Below, piece after piece: positions 1 to 8,301 of a DNA stretch of 47,638 nucleotides. Source of the stretch: Planctomycetota bacterium. GTDB taxonomy: Bacteria > Planctomycetota > Planctomycetia > Pirellulales > Pirellulaceae. The translations under genes were made by a program, and so were the position numbers. The number at the start of each line of letters is the position of its first letter. Position 1 is the first letter of the stretch. The stretch is from positions 1-47,638 of the forward strand of contig VGZC01000047.1 in NCBI GenBank assembly GCA_016872725.1. The letters run 5' to 3'. The notes beneath the pieces were generated by a model, which did not search any database, was not told the DNA's origin, and was given only the letters and a program-made list of their open reading frames with translations.

Positions 1-523
1 CACCCATGCCACCGCCGAATCCGCCGCCCATGCCCTGATTGCCGCCGCCGCCCATGCCGCCCATGCCGCCGCCGCCCATGCCGCCGCCGCCCATGCCGCC
101 AAGTCCGCCGCCACCGATTCCGCCGCCGATCGCCTGGCGCAGGACGGGAACGCCCGCGAACGCGTCGGGCAACTTGATGGTGACCGGCTGGCCGGTTTTG
201 TTGACGAACAAGACATTCGCCTCACGCGCGTCGCGCGGGATGAAGCGGACTTCGAGTTCACCCGATTCCATACCTTCGAAGAGGTCCACGACCTTGTCGT
301 GGATCACGATCTTCTTGCCGTTGGCCACAATGAAATTCGGATTCGACTTTGGATTTGGATTTGGATTCGAATGCGAACCCACATCGGTTGTCGATTTTCC
401 GTCCGTCGCTCGCTCCTCGGCCCGCATTGACAGCGACGCGAGCGCCACTGCCGCCAAAGCAGCCAGTCCAACCCACGTACCGTGCGCAATCGTGCATCGC
501 GAAATCAACATCTTCATACGCAT
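1..523 (-). CDS. Secreted glycine/methionine-rich protein, partial (C-terminus off the left edge)
   Basis: Unrecognised exported protein. Three in-frame ATGs lie at 523, 517 and 511; 523 is chosen because a GGAGG sits six bases upstream. The product opens with a basic stretch and a hydrophobic segment (VGLAALAAVALASL) ending at an ALSMRA-like site, so a signal peptide is likely. A low-complexity stretch of alternating Asn-Pro (about residues 52-62) follows, encoded by a hexanucleotide repeat. A compact globular part of about 60 residues comes next (VANGKKIVIHDKV onward), and then a Gly/Met tract of GGGM and GGMG units that runs off the window. At least 174 codons are present. I do not know the function; the Gly-Met tail suggests a flexible, perhaps surface or matrix, segment. 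Confidence 0.7.
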   Translation of the reverse strand, partial: MRMKMLISRCTIAHGTWVGLAALAAVALASLSMRAEERATDGKSTTDVGSHSNPNPNPKSNPNFIVANGKKIVIHDKVVDLFEGMESGELEVRFIPRDAREANVLFVNKTGQPVTIKLPDAFAGVPVLRQAIGGGIGGGGLGGMGGGGMGGGGMGGMGGGGNQGMGGGFGGGMG

Positions 524-646
524 TCAACCCTCCAGCCTTCTTCCCTGCGACACATTCTCAACGAAGGCCGACACGATGACCAGGCGCGAACGGCCGAAAC
601 AAAGCCGTGCATGCACCACGCTCACGGCGCGGGTGCACTAAACGTT

Positions 647-675
647 ACAATAATCGACGCCCGGCCGATCTCCAA
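647..675 (-). promoter_or_regulatory. Candidate sigma-70 promoter for the left-edge secreted protein
   Basis: On the minus strand TTGGAG (670-675) and TATTGT (647-652) are separated by 17 bases, with an A/T run just upstream at 676-684. Transcription would start near 640, giving a leader of roughly 117 bases before the ATG at 523. Seen by eye only. Confidence 0.35.
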
Positions 676-734
676 GAAAAAAAATTCCGTCCAACGGTCG
701 CGTCACCGATCGGCGCGGTTCGGCACTAGGTGTA

Positions 735-763
735 CGGGCGTTTATTTGACTCCAAAACGCCCG
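735..763 (-). terminator. Hairpin downstream of the PQQ-propeller gene
   Basis: CGGGCGTTT (735-743) pairs perfectly with AAACGCCCG (755-763) around an 11-base loop, 49 bases after the stop of the minus-strand gene ending at 812. There is no strong U-tract, so termination is inferred from position and stem strength. Confidence 0.5.
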
Positions 764-811
764 CGACGGCAGGTCTCGCACGGGCAATCGGCATCGTCAT
801 GGGCGGCATCG

Positions 812-2071
812 TCATGGAACGATTCGGACTCCGACGAGCCGTTCGTCGTCCCGCGCGATGACGATCTCGCCGCAGAATGCGGGATGGGCCCAGGTCGAAC
901 CGAGGATCTTGGTGCGGCCCAGTTCGGTCAGACCGGTGGGGGACAGGGCGGCAAGCACCAACTCACCTTCGGAATTGAGAGCGAACAGGCGATCTTCGCC
1001 GGCCCAGACGATCGAGGCGTGCGGGTTTCGATTAGCGGGAGTGAGCTGGTGCTGATCGGTCCAGACAATGCGCCCCGATTCGAGTTCGCAACAAACGATG
1101 CCGTGTTGGCGATCGAGCAGATAGACCAATCCGTCGCGATACAACGGCTGAGCCATCAAACCGCGCACGTGCCGAGTATCCTCCCACAGGAGGGTCGCGT
1201 CTTCGCGCTCGGGTCCGAGACGGACGGTCTTCGTACCTTCCCAATATCCCGAGACGAAGACGGTCCCGTCCGCGAAAACCGGGGATGCGATCGAGACGCC
1301 GTAGGTGACCTTATACGGGATTTCCCATAGCAGGCGTCCGGACCCGCAATCGATGCCGACGATATGTTCGGGTGTCCAACTCACCAACAGGTCGTGTTCC
1401 GCATGGCGCACAACGATCGGCGTCGCGTAGCCGCAAGGGTCGTTTCCCGAACGCCAGACGACGGCGCCGGAGTCGGGCCGGACGGCGATGAAACAGGCAT
1501 CCGCTCCGCCGATGTGGAATATGAGTTTGTCTTCGTGCGGGACCGGAGAGGCGGAGAAGCCCCACGTGGGTTGCCGGCCTCCCCAATCGGTTACGGCGTG
1601 TCGGGTCCATAGGACATGTCCGGAGTTCACGTCGAGGCAAGCGACGTGTCCGACGGCCCCGATCGTGATGACTCGTCGATCGGCGACCAGGGGCGTGGAT
1701 CGGGGCCCTTTTCCGTAGTCCAGATCGCCGTAGGCCGCGTCGTACGCGTATTCCCAACGCGGCTCGCCGGTCCGCGCGTCGTGGCAGAGCACCCGTTCGC
1801 GGCCGCCGGCCGAGTCCCGATCCATGGTGAATGCGTTGCCGTCGGCGACGGCGATTCCGGAAAAACCGGGCCCGATCGGCCGGCTCCACATCGTCCGAAC
1901 GTGGTTTCCGGGCCAATCCTCGGGCCACGCGGGGGCGTGCCAACTCCCGATCCCGTCGGCGCCGCGCCACCGTGGCCAATCGGCGGGAGCGGCATCGGGT
2001 TCACCGCACCACGCCGACCCGGTTGCCAGGGCTGTGGCGATCGCAACAATACGCGAAATCGTTTTCGCCAT
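812..2071 (-). CDS. Secreted PQQ-type beta-propeller protein (BamB-like)
   Basis: The ATG at 2071 is chosen because it has a GGGAG 10-12 bases upstream and begins a clear signal peptide (MAKTISRIVAIATALATG, cleavage near AWCGEP). The open frame itself extends further upstream without such support. The mature protein of about 400 residues shows the repeated blades of a PQQ-binding-like propeller, with motifs such as LDVNSGHVLW, DSGAVVW, DCGSGRLLWEI and LESGRIVWTD, starting from DWPRWRGADGIG. Planctomycetes carry many such exported propellers; most have no assigned enzyme activity, and residues proving cofactor binding cannot be read here. It is transcribed away from hppA across a 180-base gap, which holds a TTGACA at 2114 without a convincing -10. 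Confidence 0.85.
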   Translation of the reverse strand: MAKTISRIVAIATALATGSAWCGEPDAAPADWPRWRGADGIGSWHAPAWPEDWPGNHVRTMWSRPIGPGFSGIAVADGNAFTMDRDSAGGRERVLCHDARTGEPRWEYAYDAAYGDLDYGKGPRSTPLVADRRVITIGAVGHVACLDVNSGHVLWTRHAVTDWGGRQPTWGFSASPVPHEDKLIFHIGGADACFIAVRPDSGAVVWRSGNDPCGYATPIVVRHAEHDLLVSWTPEHIVGIDCGSGRLLWEIPYKVTYGVSIASPVFADGTVFVSGYWEGTKTVRLGPEREDATLLWEDTRHVRGLMAQPLYRDGLVYLLDRQHGIVCCELESGRIVWTDQHQLTPANRNPHASIVWAGEDRLFALNSEGELVLAALSPTGLTELGRTKILGSTWAHPAFCGEIVIARDDERLVGVRIVP

Positions 2072-2251
2072 GCCGGGTTCTCCCGATGATGGATGTTTGC
2101 CATGATAGGTTGGTTGACAGTCTTTTTGTTGTGCCAGTAAACTTCGGCCACGTCGACGGGGTACTCCGCGGCCGCGATTATTTTGAACAGGTCGAGGGCG
2201 CCGTCCGATCGGCCGAATTTCCACACATCTTCAGTTAGAAACGAGATCCGC

Positions 2252-4954
2252 ATGTTCGCTTGTCGCTCGATGGCAGCCGCTTGGTCCGCTGCGTTCGCGT
2301 TTTCCACGGGGAGCCCGCGGGGAGCTTCGGGGCGGGGGCTCCGGAACGGCCGGTTCTCGACGTCGCTGATCGCGCTCGCGGCATGCGGACTCGATCCGTT
2401 CCTCGCGGTTGCGGCGGCGGACGAGGCGGCCGGCGCGGCGGCCGGGGGAGGCGGGGGACTCCAGACGGCCATCGTGTGGCTGGTTTGCCTCATCGCTTCC
2501 GTCCTGGCGCTCGTCCAAGCATTCCAGTTCTACAAGTCGATGGTGGCGTCGGATCCGGGTACGCCTCGCATGATCGAGATCGCGGGCTACGTGCGGCAAG
2601 GCGCGAACGCCTATCTGCAGCAGCAATACAAGGTCGTCGCCATCTTCTTTGTCGCGATCAGCCTGCTGCTTGCCTATGCGGCGTTCGGTCTGAACGTGCA
2701 AAGCCGTTTTGTTCCGTTCGCCTTCCTGACGGGCGGATTTTTCTCGGGATTGGCCGGCTGGTTCGGCATGAAGACGGCGACGCTCGCGAGCAACCGCACG
2801 GCGGCCGGCGCGCAGAAATCGCTCAACCAGGGTCTGCAGGTCGCCTTCCGCAGCGGGGCCGTCATGGGGCTCACCGTGGTCGGCCTCGGACTGCTCGATA
2901 TCACGCTCTGGTTCGGGTTCCTCTATTGGGTCTGGCCGATGATCGCGGGCGAGTCGCTCGGACTCGTTGAAATCACCGTGACGATGCTCTGCTTCGGCAT
3001 GGGCGCGAGCTCGCAGGCCTTGTTCGCGCGCGTCGGCGGCGGCATCTTCACGAAGGCGGCCGACGTGGGAGCCGACCTCGTCGGCAAGGTCGAACAGGGT
3101 ATCCCCGAGGACGATCCACGCAATCCGGCGACGATCGCCGACAACGTGGGCGACAACGTCGGGGACGTCGCGGGCATGGGCGCCGATCTCTACGAATCGT
3201 ATTGCGGTTCGATCCTCGCGACCGCCGCGCTCGGCGTGGCCGCTTTCACGAACAGCGACCTCGTGCCCGCCGGAATGTCCACCCTCCAAGCCCAATTGCA
3301 GTCGCTCTTCCTTCCGATGGCGATCGCGGGTGTCGGCATCTTCCTCTCGATCTTCGGGATCTACATGGTCCGCACGTCGGAAGAGGCCACGCAGAAGAAC
3401 CTCCTCGCCGCCCTCGCGCGCGGCATCAATATTTCCACGGTCTTGATCATCGTCGCGTCGGTCCTGCTCAGCCTCTGGCTCATGCCCAATACGCCGGGCA
3501 CTCGGTCTTTCGCGGGCATTCCGGGCGTGGCCTGGAGCATCATTGTCGGCTTGGCCGCGGGCTGGCTCATCGGAAAGTGGACCGAATACGCGACGAGCGA
3601 CGAGTACCGGCCGACCAAAGAGCTCGCCGGCCAAGCCCTCACGGGCCCGGCGACGGTCATCATCGGCGGCATCGCCGACGGCATGCTGAGCGTTTGGGTG
3701 CCCGTGCTGGTCGTGTGCGCGGCGACCTTGATGGCGTTTGGGTTCTCGGCCGGATGGCGATTCGACGATCTGACCTATTTCGCGCTCGGCCTCTATGGAG
3801 TCGGGATCTCCGCGGTCGGCATGTTGAGCACGCTTGGCATCACGCTGGCGACCGACGCGTACGGTCCGATCGCGGACAACGCGGGCGGAAACGCCGAAAT
3901 GTCGCACCTCGATCCGATCGTCCGCAAACGGACCGACGCGCTCGACAGCCTCGGCAACACGACGGCCGCGACGGGCAAGGGGTTCGCGATCGGTTCCGCC
4001 GCGCTCACCGCGCTCGCGTTGCTCGCCGCGTACGTCGAGGAAGTGCGGGTCGGGTTCGACCGCTGGGGAACCGATGTCGCGGCGCAGGTGACTTCGGACG
4101 GCGTCTACAAGGTTTCGGGCGGTTTCGTCGTGCGGAAGGCGGGCGACAAGGTCACCAAGTTCCTGGTCATGCCCGATGACCTGCGCGATCCGGCGGTTTC
4201 CGACGCGTGGAAAGCGATCGACGTTTCCAAGGGCCCGGCGTCCGTACCGTTCGGAAGCGCGGACGCCCTCGTGCGAACCGATGCCCCGTCCGGCGGACTC
4301 GTTCTCAAGACGGGTGGGCGGCTCGTGGATATCCACAAAGCGTCCCTTCCCGACTTCACCACGTACTACGATGCGTCGCTCATGAATCCCAAAGTGCTCG
4401 TCGGCGTCCTGATCGGCGCGATGGCCACGTTCGTCTTCTGCGCGATGACGATGAAAGCGGTCGGCCGCGCGGCGAAAGGAATGGTCGAAGAGGTTCGCCG
4501 CCAGTTCCGCGAACGGAAGGGGATCATGGCGGGTACCGAAACGCCCGATTACGCGACCCCGGTCGCGATCAGCACGCAGGCCGCCCAGCGGGAAATGGTC
4601 GTTCCGTCCCTGCTCGCCCTCGTCATGCCGCTCGCCGCGGGCATGATCCTCGGCGTCGGCGGCGTGCTCGGACTGCTCGTCGGCACATTGGCGACCGGCT
4701 TCTGCGTCGCCGTCTTCATGGCGAATGCCGGCGGCTCCTGGGACAACGCCAAGAAGTACATCGAGGCGGGCAACCACGGCGGAAAGGGCAGCGACGCGCA
4801 CAAGGCCGGAGTCGTCGGCGACACGGTCGGCGATCCGTTCAAGGACACGAGCGGTCCGAGCCTCAACATCCTGATCAAGCTCATGAGCATGGTCAGCGTC
4901 GTGGCCGCCGGGCTCGTCGTTCGATACAGCCTGCTCGCGCTCGGTATCTTTTGA
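2252..4954 (+). CDS. hppA: Membrane-bound ion-translocating pyrophosphatase, K+-dependent type
   Basis: Integral membrane pyrophosphatase that couples PPi hydrolysis to H+ or Na+ export. The ATG at 2252 gives 900 residues. The catalytic signature starting DVGADLVGKVEQG lies near residue 271 and is followed by the Asp-rich NVGDNVGDVAG; a second acidic set occurs near the C-terminus (DTVGDPFKDTSGPSLN). GNTTAATGKG starts at residue 568; alanine at position 572 rather than lysine marks the K+-dependent subfamily. Whether it pumps H+ or Na+ cannot be decided by eye. Two oddities: a long N-terminal leader before the first helix, and a soluble insert of about 108 residues (about 598-705) between AAYVEE and DASLMNPKVLVG, where the family usually has a short loop. 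It is a single-gene unit ended by a hairpin repeat. Confidence 0.95.
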   Translation: MFACRSMAAAWSAAFAFSTGSPRGASGRGLRNGRFSTSLIALAACGLDPFLAVAAADEAAGAAAGGGGGLQTAIVWLVCLIASVLALVQAFQFYKSMVASDPGTPRMIEIAGYVRQGANAYLQQQYKVVAIFFVAISLLLAYAAFGLNVQSRFVPFAFLTGGFFSGLAGWFGMKTATLASNRTAAGAQKSLNQGLQVAFRSGAVMGLTVVGLGLLDITLWFGFLYWVWPMIAGESLGLVEITVTMLCFGMGASSQALFARVGGGIFTKAADVGADLVGKVEQGIPEDDPRNPATIADNVGDNVGDVAGMGADLYESYCGSILATAALGVAAFTNSDLVPAGMSTLQAQLQSLFLPMAIAGVGIFLSIFGIYMVRTSEEATQKNLLAALARGINISTVLIIVASVLLSLWLMPNTPGTRSFAGIPGVAWSIIVGLAAGWLIGKWTEYATSDEYRPTKELAGQALTGPATVIIGGIADGMLSVWVPVLVVCAATLMAFGFSAGWRFDDLTYFALGLYGVGISAVGMLSTLGITLATDAYGPIADNAGGNAEMSHLDPIVRKRTDALDSLGNTTAATGKGFAIGSAALTALALLAAYVEEVRVGFDRWGTDVAAQVTSDGVYKVSGGFVVRKAGDKVTKFLVMPDDLRDPAVSDAWKAIDVSKGPASVPFGSADALVRTDAPSGGLVLKTGGRLVDIHKASLPDFTTYYDASLMNPKVLVGVLIGAMATFVFCAMTMKAVGRAAKGMVEEVRRQFRERKGIMAGTETPDYATPVAISTQAAQREMVVPSLLALVMPLAAGMILGVGGVLGLLVGTLATGFCVAVFMANAGGSWDNAKKYIEAGNHGGKGSDAHKAGVVGDTVGDPFKDTSGPSLNILIKLMSMVSVVAAGLVVRYSLLALGIF

Positions 4955-4959
4955 CTCGC

Positions 4960-5063
4960 CCGTAGCCACCGTCGCCAGACGGTGGCTGATGCGAGACCGA
5001 TTCCACCACGCTCGGGCGTGCGTCGCGACGCTGCCCGCCACGCTCGGGCGGGCGCGGCTACGG
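4960..5063. repeat. Dispersed double-hairpin repeat, family A, copy 1
   Basis: Starts CCGTAGCC and ends GGCTACGG, so the two ends are inverted copies. The left hairpin has a 10-base stem, AGCCACCGTC/GACGGTGGCT, around the loop GCCA. The right part contains CCACGCTCGGGCG twice (5004-5016 and 5039-5051). It lies between convergent hppA and the lipoprotein gene; the right arm supplies the TAG stop of the latter (5058-5060). It probably also terminates transcription in both directions. Confidence 0.8.
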
Positions 5064-5591
5064 GCTGGGAGGTCGGTCGAGGTCGATGGTTCCCAGATCG
5101 AACTCCTTGCCGACGTGCGCGACGGTGATCGTGAACCGGAACGGCGTCTTGTCGAGGGTGAACTTTCCCCGGAACGGGTCGGCCGACGCGCCTTCGGCGT
5201 CGGGCATCGTGTTCGTGCCGACGACGACGAGCCGGTAGATGCCGGGAGGAATTCCCTTGCCGGGTCCGGAGAACGCGACGGACCCGTCGTCGGCGACCTT
5301 GCCCGCGTAGGCGCCCCGCGCGTGACCCTCCTGGCCGCCCTCCGGCACGAGGCTGACCTGAAACGGCGCGATCGCCTCCATGCCCGGAATCGGCGGGCCT
5401 TGATCGCTCGACCGAACGGCCGCGCCGAGCGGCTGGCCGCCCTTGAACAGTTTGCCCTTCACGACGATGCCCTCGTCGACCGATAGCTTATCGCCTTGGC
5501 ATCCGAGCGTGATCGCCATCGCGATGAGGAGTGGGCTGAAACGGCCGAATCGCAAAATGGGCGCCCCAAAGCGCGGCGGATCGCATGGCAT
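5058..5591 (-). CDS. Transthyretin/carboxypeptidase-regulatory-like lipoprotein
   Basis: Small exported lipoprotein of 177 residues. The ATG at 5591 has an AGGGA upstream and starts a signal peptide (PLLIAMAITLGC) whose cysteine near residue 32 is a likely lipidation site, although the lipobox is not ideal. The rest is a beta-rich domain with VKGKLFKGGQPLG, a GPGKGIPPGIYRLVV strand pair and FRFTITVAHVGKEFDLG, the pattern of transthyretin-like or prealbumin-like domains that are common in planctomycete cell envelopes. It lies 74 bases downstream of the DUF1559 gene on the same strand, the usual pairing of these families, so the two are probably cotranscribed. Function unknown. Its last codons and stop lie in repeat family A. 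Confidence 0.8.
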   Translation of the reverse strand: MPCDPPRFGAPILRFGRFSPLLIAMAITLGCQGDKLSVDEGIVVKGKLFKGGQPLGAAVRSSDQGPPIPGMEAIAPFQVSLVPEGGQEGHARGAYAGKVADDGSVAFSGPGKGIPPGIYRLVVVGTNTMPDAEGASADPFRGKFTLDKTPFRFTITVAHVGKEFDLGTIDLDRPPSP

Positions 5592-5665
5592 GCGTCGGTC
5601 CCTTGCATCAATCGATTGCGTTCCTTGTGGAAACCAGCGTCCGCCGACATGGTCGACTTCGTTCG

Positions 5666-6694
5666 TCAGTTGTTCAGGTTGACCGGCAACTTGTCGCGGC
5701 GGTTTCCGAGCCGCCGGAAGATCTCGACGTCGGTCATATAGGTGATGTAGCGGACCGACCCGTCGGCCATCGCGATATTGAAGCCCTGCGGATGCGACGA
5801 GCCGAATCGATGTTGGCCATAACCGCACGGCACGCCGCGGGAGTCGAGCCGCGTGTCGTCGCCGACGCAATCGGGGCTCGGCGCCCATTGCCAGCACGCT
5901 TGCCGGATCACATCGTGGTCCCAACCGCACGTATAGCCCTCGTTGTCGTCGGTCTGGTACTGTCCGATCATGTCGACCCGCAGCCGCTTTTCGCCGACGA
6001 CGAACGTATTGGACGTCCCGTCCGTGATTTCGGCGAAGTCCATCATCACGCCCGTGCGCTGGTCGGGTGTCGCCGGCGTGTCCGGTCCGTTCATCCGGAC
6101 GACAACCCCTTCGCTGCCGGTGCAATCGCCGGCCGAATTGAGGTTTCGCCCCTGCGCGGCCGCATAGTCGGTGACGCCGTGCGGATAGGTCTTCCGTGTT
6201 CCCACGTTCTGTTCGACGCCGTTCGCATCGGTATAGACGCGGTACCAGTCGGCGATCGACGGATTAGCGCGGGCGGGCCGTTTGCTCGGGCAATAGAAGG
6301 TCGGAATGGGCGTCGAGATCGAGACGACGGACCGATCGTATCCTCCACCCGCGGCGCCCGAGCCGTCGTATACGTTCTGTCCCTCCATGAACGGCAGGAT
6401 CTGAAAACCCCAGCCGACCGTTTGCTTTTCGTTGGAATAGGGCGCGCCGCCTCCCGCATAGTTGACATGGAACCACCAGGCCTTGCCTCCGTGCGGAAAG
6501 TGCTTGAGCGCGTCGTGGTGCGTGTGGAACGCGAGCCCGATCTGTTTCAGGTTGTTCTGGCAACTCATGCGACGCGCCGCTTCGCGCGCCGCTTGCACGG
6601 CGGGGAGGAGCAAGGCGACCAGAATGCCGATGATGGCGATGACCACCAAGAGCTCAACCAGCGTGAACGCCGCGCGCCATCCAACCCGCTTCAT
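5666..6694 (-). CDS. DUF1559 prepilin-like protein
   Basis: 342 residues with a type IV prepilin-like N-terminus: [20 protein letters not shown], where the prepilin peptidase would cut before the Phe, then a long helix ending [20 protein letters not shown]. The rest is the DUF1559 (SBP_bac_10) domain, including the near-C-terminal [19 protein letters not shown] motif typical of the family. The ATG at 6694 is preceded by GGGGG. Planctomycetes encode dozens of these pseudopilin-like proteins; their role is unknown, probably exposed on the outer side of the cytoplasmic membrane. It is expressed with the downstream lipoprotein and divergently from the PQQ-propeller gene at 6865. Confidence 0.93.
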   Translation of the reverse strand: MKRVGWRAAFTLVELLVVIAIIGILVALLLPAVQAAREAARRMSCQNNLKQIGLAFHTHHDALKHFPHGGKAWWFHVNYAGGGAPYSNEKQTVGWGFQILPFMEGQNVYDGSGAAGGGYDRSVVSISTPIPTFYCPSKRPARANPSIADWYRVYTDANGVEQNVGTRKTYPHGVTDYAAAQGRNLNSAGDCTGSEGVVVRMNGPDTPATPDQRTGVMMDFAEITDGTSNTFVVGEKRLRVDMIGQYQTDDNEGYTCGWDHDVIRQACWQWAPSPDCVGDDTRLDSRGVPCGYGQHRFGSSHPQGFNIAMADGSVRYITYMTDVEIFRRLGNRRDKLPVNLNN

Positions 6695-6764
6695 CGTCGC
6701 ACCCCCGCACAAGAGACGAACGGAATGAGAAGAGTGCTGGGCCGCGAGTGCCCAACGGGCGACG

Positions 6765-6792
6765 ATTCTACCAGACAGGGGGTGCCACGCAA
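6765..6792 (-). promoter_or_regulatory. Candidate promoter for the DUF1559-lipoprotein pair
   Basis: Minus strand: TTGCGT (6787-6792), 16 bases, TAGAAT (6765-6770). An uninterrupted run of 15 A on this strand (6794-6808) sits directly upstream of the -35, where an UP element would be. Confidence 0.45.
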
Positions 6793-6793
6793 G

Positions 6794-6808
6794 TTTTTTT
6801 TTTTTTTT
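6794..6808. repeat. Homopolymer tract of 15 T between divergent genes
   Basis: Fifteen consecutive T on the plus strand in otherwise GC-rich sequence. It lies between the minus-strand promoter for the DUF1559 gene and a TACAAT (6814-6819) that could be the -10 of the plus-strand gene at 6865. It could act as curved or UP-like DNA and is prone to slippage. Confidence 0.8.
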
Positions 6809-6813
6809 CCGAC

Positions 6814-6819
6814 TACAAT
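6814..6819 (+). promoter_or_regulatory. Candidate -10 box of the 6865 propeller gene
   Basis: TACAAT lies 46 bases before the ATG. No recognisable -35; the T15 tract occupies that place. Confidence 0.3.
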
Positions 6820-6864
6820 CCTTTTCGATGCGGTTCCCATCGGGTCCTTGCGGGAGAGTACGCC

Positions 6865-8142
6865 ATGAGACGATCGGTGGCTGGGTTGACATGCGTCTTG
6901 GGTCTTGCGATCGGGGGCGCGGCGGCGGGCGGGGATTGGAATCAGTTCCGAGGCCCGTTCGGCAACGGAGTCGCGGAGGGGGAGCGGGGCGTCCCCGTCG
7001 AATGGTCGGCCGAACGGAATGTGCGATGGAAAGTGGACCTTCCACGCCAAGGGAACGGCAGCCCCATCGTCGTGGCGGGCCGCGTCCTGATCGCGGGCCC
7101 CGACGATGCCGACGGCAAACAACGGGCCCTCTATTGCTTTGATCGGAAGGACGGCGCGAAGGTTTGGACGCGGGTCGTTCCGCGCGAAGGCGAGTCGCCG
7201 ACGCACGCGACAAATCCCCACGCAAGTTCGACGCCCGCGAGCGACGGCCAGCGCGTCGTCGTCTGGCACGATTCGGCCGGCTTGCACTGCTACGACCTCG
7301 ACGGCAAGCCCCTGTGGTCGCGGGATCTGGGCGAGTTCCAACATATGTGGGGCCACGGGAATTCGCCGATCGTTCGCGGGGATCGCGTCTACCTTTACAC
7401 GGGGCCCGGCAAGAAGCGGACGTTCATCACGGCGATCGACATCGCGACGGGCCAGACGATCTGGGCGACCGACGAGCCGATCGACGGTGATGGAGACCGC
7501 AATCCGGACGGCAAGTACATGGGTTCGTGGACGACTCCGTTGCTCGTGAACGTCGGCGGAAAGGACCAAGTCGTGGTCGCCCTGCCGACGCGCGTCGTCG
7601 CGTACGACGCGTCGTCGGGTGAAATCGCCTGGTGGTGCGACGGAACGCGCGGTCCCAAGGGCGATCTGGCGTATTCGTGTCCGCTGAGCGACGGCCGCGT
7701 ATTGGTCACGACGGGCGGTTTCAACGGCCCGTCGTTCGCCGTCGAGCTCGGCGGCTCGGGCGACTTGACCTCGTCCAGCCGGCTTTGGCGGAAGGAACAG
7801 AATCCGCAGAGCATCGGATCGGGCGTGTTGCTGGGCGACGTCTATTTCATGGCGAACGCCGGGCCAGGGACCGTGCAGTGCCTCGAAGCGCGGACCGGCA
7901 AGGAACTCTGGTCCGAAAAGGCGGGTGGGGAACACTGGGCGTCGATCGTCCTCGCGGACGGTCGCCTGTACGCGACCGACAAGGAAGGGACGACCCTGGT
8001 CTTCGCGCCGAACCGCGACAAGTTCGAGAAGATCGCATCCAACGCGCTCGGCGATCCGACCAACGCCACGCCCGCCGTCTCGGACGGTCAACTCTTCTTT
8101 CGGACGTTCAAACACCTCGTGTGCGTCGGCGGATCGAAGTGA
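6865..8142 (+). CDS. Secreted PQQ-type beta-propeller protein
   Basis: 425 residues. The ATG at 6865 has GGGAGAG upstream and begins a signal peptide ([22 protein letters not shown]). The mature part starts [16 protein letters not shown], the hallmark opening of planctomycete PQQ-like propellers. The blades follow with [56 protein letters not shown] and [15 protein letters not shown]. Related to the protein ending at 812 in fold, but clearly not a recent duplicate. A role as an exported scaffold or dehydrogenase-like protein cannot be decided from the sequence. It is a single-gene unit, convergent with the vWA gene. Confidence 0.88.
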   Translation: MRRSVAGLTCVLGLAIGGAAAGGDWNQFRGPFGNGVAEGERGVPVEWSAERNVRWKVDLPRQGNGSPIVVAGRVLIAGPDDADGKQRALYCFDRKDGAKVWTRVVPREGESPTHATNPHASSTPASDGQRVVVWHDSAGLHCYDLDGKPLWSRDLGEFQHMWGHGNSPIVRGDRVYLYTGPGKKRTFITAIDIATGQTIWATDEPIDGDGDRNPDGKYMGSWTTPLLVNVGGKDQVVVALPTRVVAYDASSGEIAWWCDGTRGPKGDLAYSCPLSDGRVLVTTGGFNGPSFAVELGGSGDLTSSSRLWRKEQNPQSIGSGVLLGDVYFMANAGPGTVQCLEARTGKELWSEKAGGEHWASIVLADGRLYATDKEGTTLVFAPNRDKFEKIASNALGDPTNATPAVSDGQLFFRTFKHLVCVGGSK

Positions 8143-8198
8143 CCTTGCGTTGAAATGAACGTCGCCCCCCGAATCCCGCTCGCTCCCCAAGAAACGCG

Positions 8199-8233
8199 AA
8201 TCCCTCCTCCACGCCGAGCGTGAAGGAGGGATT
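8199..8233. terminator. Bidirectional hairpin terminator between convergent genes
   Basis: A 16-base stem with one mismatch: AATCCCTCCTCCACGC (8199-8214) pairs with GCGTGAAGGAGGGATT (8218-8233) around a three-base loop. The ends are A/T on both sides, so it can serve both the propeller gene (stop 8142) and the vWA gene (stop 8302). Confidence 0.7.
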
Positions 8234-8301
8234 TCGTTCCCGGTCTGTGGGTCGTCCTCCGGGCGTGGTCCGTACGGCGCCGTTTCGCCGATCGCGCGCC
8301 G

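Noticed and set aside
2114-2119. TTGACA upstream of hppA as a promoter
   Set aside because: The hexamer 17 bases later is GTAAAC, too far from TATAAT to support a promoter.
2231-5041. Minus-strand open frame of 936 codons opposite hppA
   Set aside because: Arg/Asp/His-rich shadow of the hppA codon pattern; no domain, and hppA itself is unmistakable.
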